Shown here piece by piece: positions 24,699 through 33,891 of a stretch of 64,000 nucleotides of DNA. The stretch covers positions 620,001 through 684,000 of the forward strand of contig NZ_JAGTUT010000001.1 in NCBI RefSeq assembly GCF_025685605.1, written 5' to 3'. Each line of letters starts with the position of its first letter. Positions within the stretch are counted from its first letter, which is position 1. The position numbers and the translations under genes are program-made. The stretch is from Granulicella arctica (GTDB lineage: Bacteria > Acidobacteriota > Terriglobia > Terriglobales > Acidobacteriaceae). Under the pieces are notes generated by a model. It ran no database searches. It was given only the letters and a program-made list of their open reading frames with translations, and was not told where the DNA came from.

Positions 24699-26723
24699 TT
24701 ACCAGAGGGCGCAGCGGTCTTCGCCTTCGCGGACCATCGCGTCGCCAGCTTTGCAGGAGAAGGCTTTCTCGAACTCCGGCATATTGCTGAGCGGGCCCAG
24801 GACGCGGTATTTGCCCGGCGGATGTGGGTCAACCGAGACGGACGTTCGAGCGGCCTCGGGGCGGACGAGTGCGCCGCGCCATTGCGCTTCGGCCAGGAAG
24901 AACTGCTGATCAGGCGTGAAGCCGTCGACCATTGGCTCAGGACCTTTGCCCTCGCGGGAGCGCTTGTAGGCGCGATAGGCCAGGTTGACGCCGCCGAGAT
25001 CGCCTAATGCTTCGCCGGTCACGAGCTTGCCTTGCAGGTGGAGGCCCGGCTCTACGAAGTAGCCGTCATACTGATTTGTGGTGCAGGCAGTGCGGCCCTC
25101 GAAGTTCTTGTAGTCGGCGTCGGTCCACCACTTCTCGAGCTTGCCGTCGGCGGCGAATTGCGCGCCTTCATCGTCGACGCCGTGCGAGATCTCGTGGCCG
25201 ATGCCGACTCCGACAGCGCCGTAGTTGATCGCGTCGAGGCCCTTGGGATCGAAGCCGGGCGGCTGCAGATAACCGGCGGGAACGACAACCTCGTTCATAG
25301 AGGGGTTGTAGTAAGCGTTCATGGTCGGCGGGGTCATGCCCCAGAGGCCGCGGTCGACTGGCTTGCCGATCTGGTCGAGATCCTGGCGAACCTCGTAGCG
25401 GCTTGAGCTTAGTACGTCATCGAGATAGGTGGCGCGGTCGATGGTGACGCCGGCGTAGTCCTTCCACTTATCCGGATAGCCGATCTTGATGTTGAGGGCG
25501 GTCACCTTCTCAAGCGCTTTGGCCTTGGTCGGCGCGGTCATCCAGTCACGGGTCTCGATGGAGCGCTTCAGCTCGTCGACGATGTTGACGGCCATCTCGC
25601 GAGCGCGGGCTTTGGCTTCGGGAGGAAGGTAGCGGTCGACGTATTCGTGGCCTAGCGCCTCGCCGAGATGGTTGTCAGTTGCGATGACGCAGCGCTGCCA
25701 GCGCGGGCGCTGCTCTTTGACGCCGGTGAGGACGGTTCCATGGAAGGCGAAGTCCTCTTCCTGAAAGGGCGCGGACAGGTAGGGCGCTTCGCTGTTCAGA
25801 ACGTGCCAGCGAAGATAGGCGCGCCAGTCGTCGAGCGATGCGGTCGTGAGGAGAGTGTCGAAGGTCTGGAGCAGCCTGGGTTGGGTTATGTTGCTGTGAC
25901 CTTCTTTGGTGATGTTGAGGCTTGTGAACTCCTCATCCCAGGTGAAGTGCGGGGCGAGGGTTTTCACCTCGGCGATGGTCTTTGGGTTGTCGGTGATCTT
26001 CGGGTTGCGGAGTTCGACGCGGCTTAGTCGGGCTTGCGCGAGGGCGGTCTCGATCTTCATGACGGCGGCGACGGCGCGGGTTGCGTCTGCTTCGCTGGCT
26101 CCGGCGAGGGTGAGCATGGTCTGGACGTGGACGAGGTACTTCTCGCGGGCGCTCTTGAAGCGGGGTTCGTCGCGAAGGTAGTAGTCGCGGTCGGGGAGTC
26201 CGAGGCCGCCGATGCTGATCTCGGCGATGACCTGCTTGGTGTTGTGCAGATCCTGCGAGGAGGACAGGTCGAGAGGAGCGGCGATGTTGATCTGCTGGAG
26301 GTGAATGATCTCGGCGTTGAGGCTGCTTGCGTCGTGGATCGCTTCGATCTGCTTGAGGATTGGTTCGAGCGACCTGAGGGCTAGCGCGTTGACGCGGGAT
26401 TCGTCCATGCAGGCGGCGTAGAAGTCGCCGGTGAGCTGGCCGGGGGAGCCTTTAGGGAGGGTGGCGGCTTTGCTGGAGTCCTCTTCGGCGATCCCGCGGA
26501 GGCGGGCGCGCGTTTCATCCTGGGTGATGGTGCGGATCGCCCAGGTGGTCTGGATGGCGGGCATGGGATGTGTGGTGCGCCACTGGCCGTTGGCATAGGC
26601 GTCGAAGTCGGTGCAGGCACTGGCGCTGCGATCGATATTCTCTGCGGCGACGCCCCGGTTCTGGGCGACTGCGATCGTGGACAGGCTTAGTGCAGCCAGC
26701 AAGGCTGCAGTTTTGAGGGGCAA
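24699..26723 (-). CDS. M13 family (neprilysin/PepO-like) zinc metallopeptidase, exported
   Basis: This 674-residue protein starts with a signal peptide ([19 protein letters not shown]) and an ACTDFDAYANGQW segment typical of the M13 N-terminus. The zinc site is HEISH near residues 509-513, inside GIGHEISHGVDDEGAQF. The third ligand is the Glu of TGEALGDLGG near 567, where most M13 enzymes have ENIADLGG, so this helix is slightly unusual but keeps the E and D. The NAYYNPSMNEVVVPAG and VDPHPP motifs and a C-terminal CALW box complete the family signature. It should cleave short peptides in the periplasm or outside the cell. It converges on clpC. Confidence 0.95.
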   Translation of the reverse strand: MPLKTAALLAALSLSTIAVAQNRGVAAENIDRSASACTDFDAYANGQWRTTHPMPAIQTTWAIRTITQDETRARLRGIAEEDSSKAATLPKGSPGQLTGDFYAACMDESRVNALALRSLEPILKQIEAIHDASSLNAEIIHLQQINIAAPLDLSSSQDLHNTKQVIAEISIGGLGLPDRDYYLRDEPRFKSAREKYLVHVQTMLTLAGASEADATRAVAAVMKIETALAQARLSRVELRNPKITDNPKTIAEVKTLAPHFTWDEEFTSLNITKEGHSNITQPRLLQTFDTLLTTASLDDWRAYLRWHVLNSEAPYLSAPFQEEDFAFHGTVLTGVKEQRPRWQRCVIATDNHLGEALGHEYVDRYLPPEAKARAREMAVNIVDELKRSIETRDWMTAPTKAKALEKVTALNIKIGYPDKWKDYAGVTIDRATYLDDVLSSSRYEVRQDLDQIGKPVDRGLWGMTPPTMNAYYNPSMNEVVVPAGYLQPPGFDPKGLDAINYGAVGVGIGHEISHGVDDEGAQFAADGKLEKWWTDADYKNFEGRTACTTNQYDGYFVEPGLHLQGKLVTGEALGDLGGVNLAYRAYKRSREGKGPEPMVDGFTPDQQFFLAEAQWRGALVRPEAARTSVSVDPHPPGKYRVLGPLSNMPEFEKAFSCKAGDAMVREGEDRCALW

Positions 26724-26807
26724 AGGAGATCTCCTGGGATAGCCCCTTCACTGTAGCCGCTTGGCTTGGCGGCTTCAAATCAAATCTGTGGTGGAATCGC
26801 TGAGAAC

Positions 26808-26837
26808 GAAAAACCCCGGCGAGTTGCCGGGGCTTTT
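26808..26837 (-). terminator. Terminator after the YtxH-domain gene
   Basis: A 7-bp stem GCCGGGG/CCCCGGC (26832-26826 with 26820-26814 on the - strand) is followed by a T run (GGGGTTTTTCG). It lies 22 bases past the YtxH stop. Confidence 0.8.
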
Positions 26838-26858
26838 GCTTGGTCGGGCAGGCAGGCT

Positions 26859-27155
26859 CTAGAACATTGAGGTGACTGACTTGACTGCACCGCTGGAGCG
26901 ATCGACTGCTTCGTCGACGAGGTGATTGACCTTGGTGGTGGTCTGCTTGATGACCTTTTGGGCTTCTGTGCTTAGCTTCTCGGCCTGGTCTTTGAGGTAG
27001 TCGCCGGCATCTTCGAGATAATCGCCTGCCTCGTCGAGTCCTCTGCCGATCTGTTTGCGGGTCTTGACACCGGATTGCGGGGCGAAGAGGAGGGCGATGC
27101 CTGCTCCAAAGGTGGCGCCGATGCCCAGGGCGAACCAGAGATATTTGTTATTCAT
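26859..27155 (-). CDS. YtxH domain-containing small membrane protein
   Basis: This 98-residue protein has one N-terminal membrane segment, WFALGIGATFGAGIALLFAPQ, ending in the LLFAPQSGVKTRKQI turn that defines YtxH-type proteins. A charged amphipathic helix of about 65 residues follows (DYLKDQAEKLSTEAQ and similar), probably coiled coil. YtxH proteins are often stress-induced; their biochemical role is not settled. A terminator follows, and no neighbour shares its direction closely, so it is likely a single-gene unit. Confidence 0.85.
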   Translation of the reverse strand: MNNKYLWFALGIGATFGAGIALLFAPQSGVKTRKQIGRGLDEAGDYLEDAGDYLKDQAEKLSTEAQKVIKQTTTKVNHLVDEAVDRSSGAVKSVTSMF

Positions 27156-27270
27156 GCGGCGGGACCTCGTTTTCAGAATGAACTTCTACTGGTAGGAGTT
27201 GGCTTTGATTGTAATGGTTGGTTTTGTGGCGCGTTCGGGGTGGCATAGGTTCTACTTTTATTTCCCCCAG

Positions 27271-27307
27271 AGTCCAAAGTCTTCATTGCAGGTGCTTTAG
27301 GTCTGGA
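27271..27307. repeat. REP-like repeat, copy 1
   Basis: The element has a left half AGTCCAAAGTCTTCAT and a right half GCTTTAGGTCTGGA, with 7 bases between. The halves are imperfectly complementary (TCCA with TGGA), so the unit could fold. A second copy lies about 198 bases downstream with the same two blocks. Confidence 0.6.
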
Positions 27308-27468
27308 TTGGTCTGGGGACTGCATGCCGTAGTTTCAAGGCGGCTGGTTATTTGTGGCTTGCGTTTGTCAAGTTTTCGAGATGTTGGCGGGGGATGGTTC
27401 CGGATCGTTACGGAAGCTCGAGAACGTGTGGGCAGATTGGGTTGGGATTGGACTTTATTTTTTTCTAA

Positions 27469-27505
27469 AGTCCAAAGTCTTCATACGAGAGGCTTTAGGT
27501 CTGGA
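27469..27505. repeat. REP-like repeat, copy 2
   Basis: Same halves as copy 1 (AGTCCAAAGTCTTCAT and GCTTTAGGTCTGGA) with 7 unrelated bases between. It is flanked by AAAGTCC/GGACCTTT, which improves the inverted symmetry. Confidence 0.6.
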
Positions 27506-27688
27506 CCTTTCAGTGTCAGGTAAGGCTGATTCTGCGAGGGATGGGGGTCTCGCGGGCTTGCATTTGCCAAGTTCTGGGGGCGGATTCGGTTGAGATGACG
27601 GGATTTGTGGTTAGGGGATCGAAGCTCAACATCGATCAAATACCGACGTGAGCCTCCCTTTCGCGAAGGACAGGAAGAGGGTAACGGG

Positions 27689-28402
27689 TTAATCCAAGCC
27701 GGCTAGTGCTCTGGCCCGGACGAAGATGCGGGTGAACATGACTCGGTTGAGGCGGCCGGTGTTGGTGTTGCGGAGGGATGGGTGGTAGGTGCCGAGGAGG
27801 TGGAGGCCGTTGGGCAGGAGGTACTCTGCGCCGTGGGTGAACTTGTAGTCGGAGCGGCGGGTGATGATGCCTCGACCGAGGAGATAGGCGAGATGACCAT
27901 CCCACGCGATTTTTCCGAGCGCTACGACGACGCGGAGGCGGGTAAGGCTGGCGGCCTCGGCAGCGAAGTGAGTGGCACAGTTGCGAAGTTCTTCGGGGAG
28001 GGGCTTGTCGCCGGGCGGGGCACAGCGGACGACGGAGGCGATCCAGGCGTGGCGAAGCTTGAGGCCGTCGTGGCGGTGGGTCGCGGTTGGCTGGGTCGCG
28101 AGACCGAGGTCGTGGAGGACGGGGTACATGAAGGCTCCGGAGCCGTCGCCGGTGAAGGGGCGGCCGGTGCGATTGGCTCCGTGGGCTCCGGGGGCGAGGC
28201 CGACGATGAGAATGCGGGCCTTCGGGTCGCCGAAGCCGGGAACGGGTCGGCCCCAGTAGACGTGGTCCTGGTAGGCGCGGCGGCGGGTCTCGGCGATACC
28301 GGCACAGTAGGTGCGGAGCCGGGGACAGCGTTCGCAGGTGATGATGGCGTCGCGAACGGCATTGCCGGAGGGGTCGCGAACGGCATCGAACGTATGAGAC
28401 AT
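27689..28402 (-). CDS. Uracil-DNA glycosylase, family 5 (UdgB-like), Fe-S type
   Basis: This 237-residue protein has CERCPRLRTYC near residue 22, with further cysteines in VVRCAPPGD and NCATHF, giving the four ligands of a [4Fe-4S] cluster. Motif I reads GLAPGAHGANRTGRPFTGDG, which matches family 5 (UdgB): it lacks the family 4 GExPG glutamate. The second active-site motif is GTYHPSLRNTNTGRL. These enzymes remove uracil, hypoxanthine and related bases from DNA. The ATG at 28402 is chosen because the open frame upstream to 28624 does not look conserved. It is divergent from the aldose-epimerase-like gene. Confidence 0.9.
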   Translation of the reverse strand: MSHTFDAVRDPSGNAVRDAIITCERCPRLRTYCAGIAETRRRAYQDHVYWGRPVPGFGDPKARILIVGLAPGAHGANRTGRPFTGDGSGAFMYPVLHDLGLATQPTATHRHDGLKLRHAWIASVVRCAPPGDKPLPEELRNCATHFAAEAASLTRLRVVVALGKIAWDGHLAYLLGRGIITRRSDYKFTHGAEYLLPNGLHLLGTYHPSLRNTNTGRLNRVMFTRIFVRARALAGLD

Positions 28403-28611
28403 GCCTTCAACTGGCGGCGAAACGCCCCTTATGGGGCGAGGGAGACCCAACGGGAAGATCGGCAGCGGCGATGATGGGATTTTACGGGGCAAGCTCTGGT
28501 GGACTCGAAAGTGCGGTCGATACGGGAAGTGACACGTTGAGTTTAGTGGAAGAACAGAGACTTCGCTGCAAGGTAGAATCCTCGACAGCACACGATTGAT
28601 GAGGCATTGAC

Positions 28612-29967
28612 TTGGAAGATCCACGTATCAGCAGAATGTATCTGGCAATGATTGAGCGTTCGTTTGGGCGCGTGTTGGGGCGATTTCGAACAGGTGCCTG
28701 GCTGCGATCGAGTGTGACGTGGATTGTGCTGCTGGTGGTGGCCCTGGTTGGTACGGGAATTGCGATTCGCGAGAAGGGTCGCGGCCATCTGCATAAGCTG
28801 AAGACGGAGCTTGGAGAGAGGCCGCCAGTGGTGGTGGTGAGCACGCCGCAGCCCGGTGGGCAGGACGCGGTGGTGCTGACGCGGGCACAGCAGGAGGCGG
28901 GAATCACGCCTGAATTTCTGTCGGCGACGCTGCTGCCGGGACGCGGGATGAATGTGTTGCAGATTATGGCGTTTCTGCCGGGCAAGGGTGAGGTGCCGCT
29001 GCTGGACGCACCTTCGCTCCAGGATGCGGCGCGGTCGATGACCGGGATCGAAGGCGATGTGAACGGCGAGGTAAGCCTTGCAATGGGTGGAGCGATCGAG
29101 GTGCCGTGGGCGGGGCAGGTTTCAGGTGCGGCGCTGCCGGGCGGGACATCGGTGCTGGCGAACTGGCGGGGACGTGGGATTACGCTGCCGGTGAACTCCG
29201 CGCAGGGCGGGAGTGCGGGCGCGCAGGGGACGGGGACACAGAGTTCGGTGGGAGGATTGCTCCTGAAGGATGCTGCGGATTCAGCTTCGCCCTCGGTGAT
29301 GCCGGACGGCGGTGTGGTGCAGGGAGTCTTCAACGCGGGCAGCTTTGAGGGTCACTGGCCTTCGAAGACGGAGGTGCGGACGACGGTGCTGCTGAGCGCC
29401 AGGACGATGGATGTGACGATCATTGCTCGCAATGTGGGTTCGGAGCCGGAGCCGATGGGGATTGGCTGGCGACCGCGATTTGCGATTCCGGCAGGCCAGC
29501 GGTCGCAGGTGACGTTGAAGCTACCGTCGATGACCCGGGCGGAGACGAAGGATCGGGAGAGCGGCTTGCCGACGGGACGCCTGCTGCCGGTTGAAGGGAC
29601 GGAGTACGACTTTGCGAGCCGTAGCGGGGCGGCGCTGCAGGCGTCGAGCTTGAACGATACCTACGTCCACCTGAAGACAGGTGCGCTCTCGACAGGGGCG
29701 GAGGCCGAGATACGGAATCCGGCTGCTGGGTATGGGATACGAATCACGGCGCTGAGTCCGTCGATCAAGGCGATGCGGGTGTATGCACCGGCAGGCGAGT
29801 CGATGATCTCGATCGATCCGCAGACGAACTATGACGATCCGTTTGGCCGGGAGTGGTCGAAGGATGAGGATACGGGGATGGTCGTGCTGCAGCCGGGCGA
29901 GAGTATGCAGTGGAAGGTGCGACTGGAGCTGTTTCCGATCAGCGGACCGGCGATGGGACCGGGATAG
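28612..29967 (+). CDS. Membrane-anchored aldose-1-epimerase-fold protein, TTG start
   Basis: This 451-residue protein has one N-terminal membrane helix (VTWIVLLVVALVGTGIAI, about residues 35-53) and then an extracytoplasmic domain. The C-terminal third has galactose-mutarotase-superfamily signatures: GIGWRPRFAIPAG near 285, VEGTEYDFAS near 325, and a terminal MRVYAPAGESMISIDPQTNY segment followed by DPFGREW and LQPGESMQWKVRLELF. The first half has Gly/Ala-rich loops. The usual catalytic His is not evident to me, so it may bind rather than epimerise sugars. The start is the TTG at 28612 or the ATG at 28636. It precedes the tig-clp block in the same direction. Confidence 0.65.
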   Translation: MEDPRISRMYLAMIERSFGRVLGRFRTGAWLRSSVTWIVLLVVALVGTGIAIREKGRGHLHKLKTELGERPPVVVVSTPQPGGQDAVVLTRAQQEAGITPEFLSATLLPGRGMNVLQIMAFLPGKGEVPLLDAPSLQDAARSMTGIEGDVNGEVSLAMGGAIEVPWAGQVSGAALPGGTSVLANWRGRGITLPVNSAQGGSAGAQGTGTQSSVGGLLLKDAADSASPSVMPDGGVVQGVFNAGSFEGHWPSKTEVRTTVLLSARTMDVTIIARNVGSEPEPMGIGWRPRFAIPAGQRSQVTLKLPSMTRAETKDRESGLPTGRLLPVEGTEYDFASRSGAALQASSLNDTYVHLKTGALSTGAEAEIRNPAAGYGIRITALSPSIKAMRVYAPAGESMISIDPQTNYDDPFGREWSKDEDTGMVVLQPGESMQWKVRLELFPISGPAMGPG

Positions 29968-30133
29968 CTTCGGGGGAGGTTCAGGAGACGCAGCCGTTTG
30001 ACCCTGCCCGATGAAGACTCGTACAGTGGTATCAGGCGCTTGCTGCGTATTCGGGCCAGTTTCTACGATCAACGGGCTCCCCTCGCGTACACAACGCGGC
30101 ATATTTCTTAAGCAACATCTGGAAGGCATTGAC

Positions 30134-31582
30134 TTGACCTCGACTGAGATTACGGAAACAAACGACGCGGCTGAATTGCAGCCTGAAGCAGAACAGACCC
30201 ACGAGCTTGCAGTTGAAGCCGGGCATAGCCATGAGCATGACCACGCGGGACATACGCACGATCACCAGCACGGACCTTCGCTGAATCCTGAACTGATGAA
30301 GGAGATCGACGTCGAGGTACCGGCTGAAGAGGTTTCCAAGGCGTACAAGACGATCATCAAGCGCTACACGAAGCTGGCGCGCATCCCGGGCTTCCGTGCG
30401 GGCAAGGTGCCGGAGACGCTGGTGCGTTCGAAGTTCATGAAGGAGATCCGCCAGGAGGTTCTTGACAGCCTTGTAACGGAACGCTTCCGTACGGCAATCG
30501 ACGAGCAGAAGATCAACCCCGTGTCGCAGCCGCAGATGACGGACCTGCACCTGATGGAGGGCGAGCCGTTGAGGTTCAAGGCTGCGTTCGAGGTGATGCC
30601 AACGTTTGAGATCGCCGGGTATGACTCGATCAAGGTCGAGAAGCCCGAGGTGACGCTGACGGATGACGAGTATGAGAACGAACTGAGCCGTGCGCTCGAC
30701 AGCCATGCAACGGTCGAGACGATTGAAGAGGATCGTCCGCTGGTGGATGGCGACTGGGCCGAGATCGAGTTCAAGGGCCAGGTGAAGGACCTTGCGCAGA
30801 CGGTGACGGAAGATGGCGTCGAGAATGCAACGCCGGAGCAGGCACCGATTACAGGCGAGGATGTGCTGGTCGAGATCGGCGGCAAAAATACGCTGGCGGC
30901 GTTCAACGACTCGCTGCGTGGCGCGAAGCCTGGGCAGGAGCTGACATTTGAAGTGAGCTACCCGGCCGACTTTGGTGAGCCACGACTTGCTGGACAGACG
31001 GTGAGCTACGACGTGACGGTGAAGGCGATCAAGGCGAAGAGCTTCCCGGAGCGCGATGCTGAGTTCGCGAAGCAGCTTGGGAACTATGAGAGCTGGGATG
31101 ATTTCGAGACGAAGCTGCGGGAGCATGCGGCCGGACGCAAGAAGGACGGTCTCGAGAATCGCGCGAAGGAGATCATGCTCGAGCAGCTGGTTGGGATGTA
31201 CCAGTTTCCCGTTCCGGAATCGTTCGTGCAGCAGCAGGTGGATGCGCGGCTGGATCGCGGACTCCGGGCACTGGCTCAGCAGGGTATGAAGGCTGAGGAG
31301 ATGCGCAAGCTCGACTTCAACCGCCTGCGTGCGGCACAGCGGGATGAGGCTTTGAACGAGGTGAAGGCTTCGTTGATTCTCGATCGTGTGGCGGATGCAG
31401 AGAACGTCGAGGTGAGTGATGATGATCTCAACCGCGAGTTGTTGATGCTGTCGATCCAGTCGCGTGAGCCGCTTGAGACGCTGCGGGAGCGGTTGTCGAA
31501 GGATGGCGGATTGACACGGATTCGCGAGCAGATGCGCAGGGAGAAGACGGGCAACGTACTCTACGAGAAGCTGGCTTCGTAA
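30134..31582 (+). CDS. tig: Trigger factor (ribosome-bound chaperone), His-rich N-terminus, TTG start
   Basis: This 482-residue protein has the ribosome-docking signature as [16 protein letters not shown] (near residues 78-95), an FKBP-like PPIase domain near 190-280 ([11 protein letters not shown] and later [11 protein letters not shown]), and the helical SurA-like C-terminal arms. It holds nascent chains at the ribosome exit tunnel. The frame is open from 30011, but the TTG at 30134 has GGAAGG 7 bases upstream and gives a sensible length. Unusually, the extra N-terminal segment contains [17 protein letters not shown], which could bind metal. It heads a tig-clpP-clpX cluster, the common bacterial arrangement, followed by lon. 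Confidence 0.95.
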   Translation: MTSTEITETNDAAELQPEAEQTHELAVEAGHSHEHDHAGHTHDHQHGPSLNPELMKEIDVEVPAEEVSKAYKTIIKRYTKLARIPGFRAGKVPETLVRSKFMKEIRQEVLDSLVTERFRTAIDEQKINPVSQPQMTDLHLMEGEPLRFKAAFEVMPTFEIAGYDSIKVEKPEVTLTDDEYENELSRALDSHATVETIEEDRPLVDGDWAEIEFKGQVKDLAQTVTEDGVENATPEQAPITGEDVLVEIGGKNTLAAFNDSLRGAKPGQELTFEVSYPADFGEPRLAGQTVSYDVTVKAIKAKSFPERDAEFAKQLGNYESWDDFETKLREHAAGRKKDGLENRAKEIMLEQLVGMYQFPVPESFVQQQVDARLDRGLRALAQQGMKAEEMRKLDFNRLRAAQRDEALNEVKASLILDRVADAENVEVSDDDLNRELLMLSIQSREPLETLRERLSKDGGLTRIREQMRREKTGNVLYEKLAS

Positions 31583-31646
31583 ACCGACAACAAACAGAAG
31601 CATGTTTCTCCGCTTCGCTTACGGCAAGGACAGAAGGAAGAGTGCA

Positions 31647-32237
31647 ATGGGATTAGTACCGATGGTGATCGAGCAGACGAGTCGGGGCGAACGTGCCTAC
31701 GACATTTACAGCCGTCTGCTGCGCGACAATATCATTTTTCTGGGCACGCCAATCGATGACAACATTGCGAATGTGATCATTGCGCAGATGCTGTTCCTGA
31801 GCGGTGAAGACCCGGAAAAGGACATCCAGCTCTACATCAACTCGCCAGGCGGATCGATTACGGCCGGTCTGGCGATCTACGACACGATGCAGTACATCAA
31901 GAACGATGTGGTGACGTTCTGCATCGGGCAGGCGGCGAGCATGGGCGCGTTCCTGTTGATGGCGGGCAAGAAGGGCAAGCGTTTTGCGCTGCCTAACTCG
32001 CGCATCCTGATCCACCAGCCGTCTATGGGCGGACTGAGCGGACAGGCTACCGATATCGACATCCACGCGCGGGAGATCCTGCGTATTCGCGAGATTACGA
32101 ACAAGCTGATGAGCCTGAGCACTGGTCAGTCACTGGAGCGGATCGAGCGGGATGTGGAGCGCGACTTCATTATGACGGCGCACCAGTCGAAGGAGTACGG
32201 CATCATCGACGACATCATCGACCGGCCACGAACGTAG
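31647..32237 (+). CDS. clpP: ATP-dependent Clp protease proteolytic subunit ClpP
   Basis: This 196-residue protein has the serine-protease triad Ser98 (GQAASMGA), His123 (LIHQP) and Asp173 (ERDVERD), by alignment with E. coli ClpP from memory. The N-terminal loop [20 protein letters not shown] is canonical for the processed form. The ATG at 31647 follows GAAGGAAG and is preferred to the in-frame start at 31602. ClpP forms the 14-mer chamber that works with ClpX (next gene) and ClpC. It lies 64 bases after tig and is separated from clpX by a strong hairpin. Confidence 0.97.
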   Translation: MGLVPMVIEQTSRGERAYDIYSRLLRDNIIFLGTPIDDNIANVIIAQMLFLSGEDPEKDIQLYINSPGGSITAGLAIYDTMQYIKNDVVTFCIGQAASMGAFLLMAGKKGKRFALPNSRILIHQPSMGGLSGQATDIDIHAREILRIREITNKLMSLSTGQSLERIERDVERDFIMTAHQSKEYGIIDDIIDRPRT

Positions 32238-32255
32238 TAGCTTAGTAGGGATTGT

Positions 32256-32286
32256 GACAGGCCGCGTCCTAACGACGCGGCCTGTC
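32256..32286 (+). terminator. Perfect 13-bp hairpin between clpP and clpX, no T run
   Basis: GACAGGCCGCGTC (32256-32268) pairs fully with 32274-32286 around a CTAAC loop. The following bases are TGCGTC, not T-rich, so it may be a partial terminator or an mRNA 3'-end stabiliser that sets the clpP to clpX ratio. Confidence 0.6.
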
Positions 32287-32390
32287 TGCGTCAGGACGGT
32301 GCGCGTTGCAGCCCAAAAGGGTGCGGGCCGTTCGGGTGTAAACTGATACGAAGTGAACGGGGCGGATCGACCGCAGGAGCTGTGCAAACC

Positions 32391-33677
<1,287 letters not shown>

Positions 33678-33679
33678 TC

Positions 33680-33718
33680 CTGCTGCGCCGACCTGCCTTG
33701 TGCGGGTCGGCGCAGCAG
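33680..33718 (+). terminator. Strong hairpin after clpX
   Basis: A perfect 14-bp stem CTGCTGCGCCGACC (33680-33693) with 33705-33718, and an 11-base loop, begins 2 bases after the clpX stop. Only a weak T run follows, as with the clpP hairpin. Confidence 0.65.
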
Positions 33719-33891
33719 TGTAGTTCCCTGTTCTACTGGCCAACTTGCACTGCATTTCTCACACTTTATTTGTGAAAGCCGCGATGACATCATCAGGTTC
33801 GGCACGGTTGTGTAGGACGCACTACAATCACTGGAGCCGCAAAGACTGGTCTGCATCGTAACCGGTTTTTAACCGTCTAATGGGGAGAATG

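Larger units (their letters stand above)
27156..27688. other. Non-coding stretch between the YtxH and glycosylase genes
   Basis: About 530 bases contain no convincing gene. The composition is T/G-rich on the + strand and unlike the flanking coding DNA. The only structure seen is a pair of imperfect repeats about 198 bases apart, listed separately. Confidence 0.6.

Noticed and set aside
24673-26384. Long + strand frames opposite the M13 protease gene
   Set aside because: They are antisense shadows of a strongly supported gene with the HExxH site, caused by GC-rich third positions.
30032-31603. 523-codon frame antisense to trigger factor
   Set aside because: Same length as the opposite gene and rich in Leu, Arg and His, as expected for an antisense shadow of a GC-rich gene.
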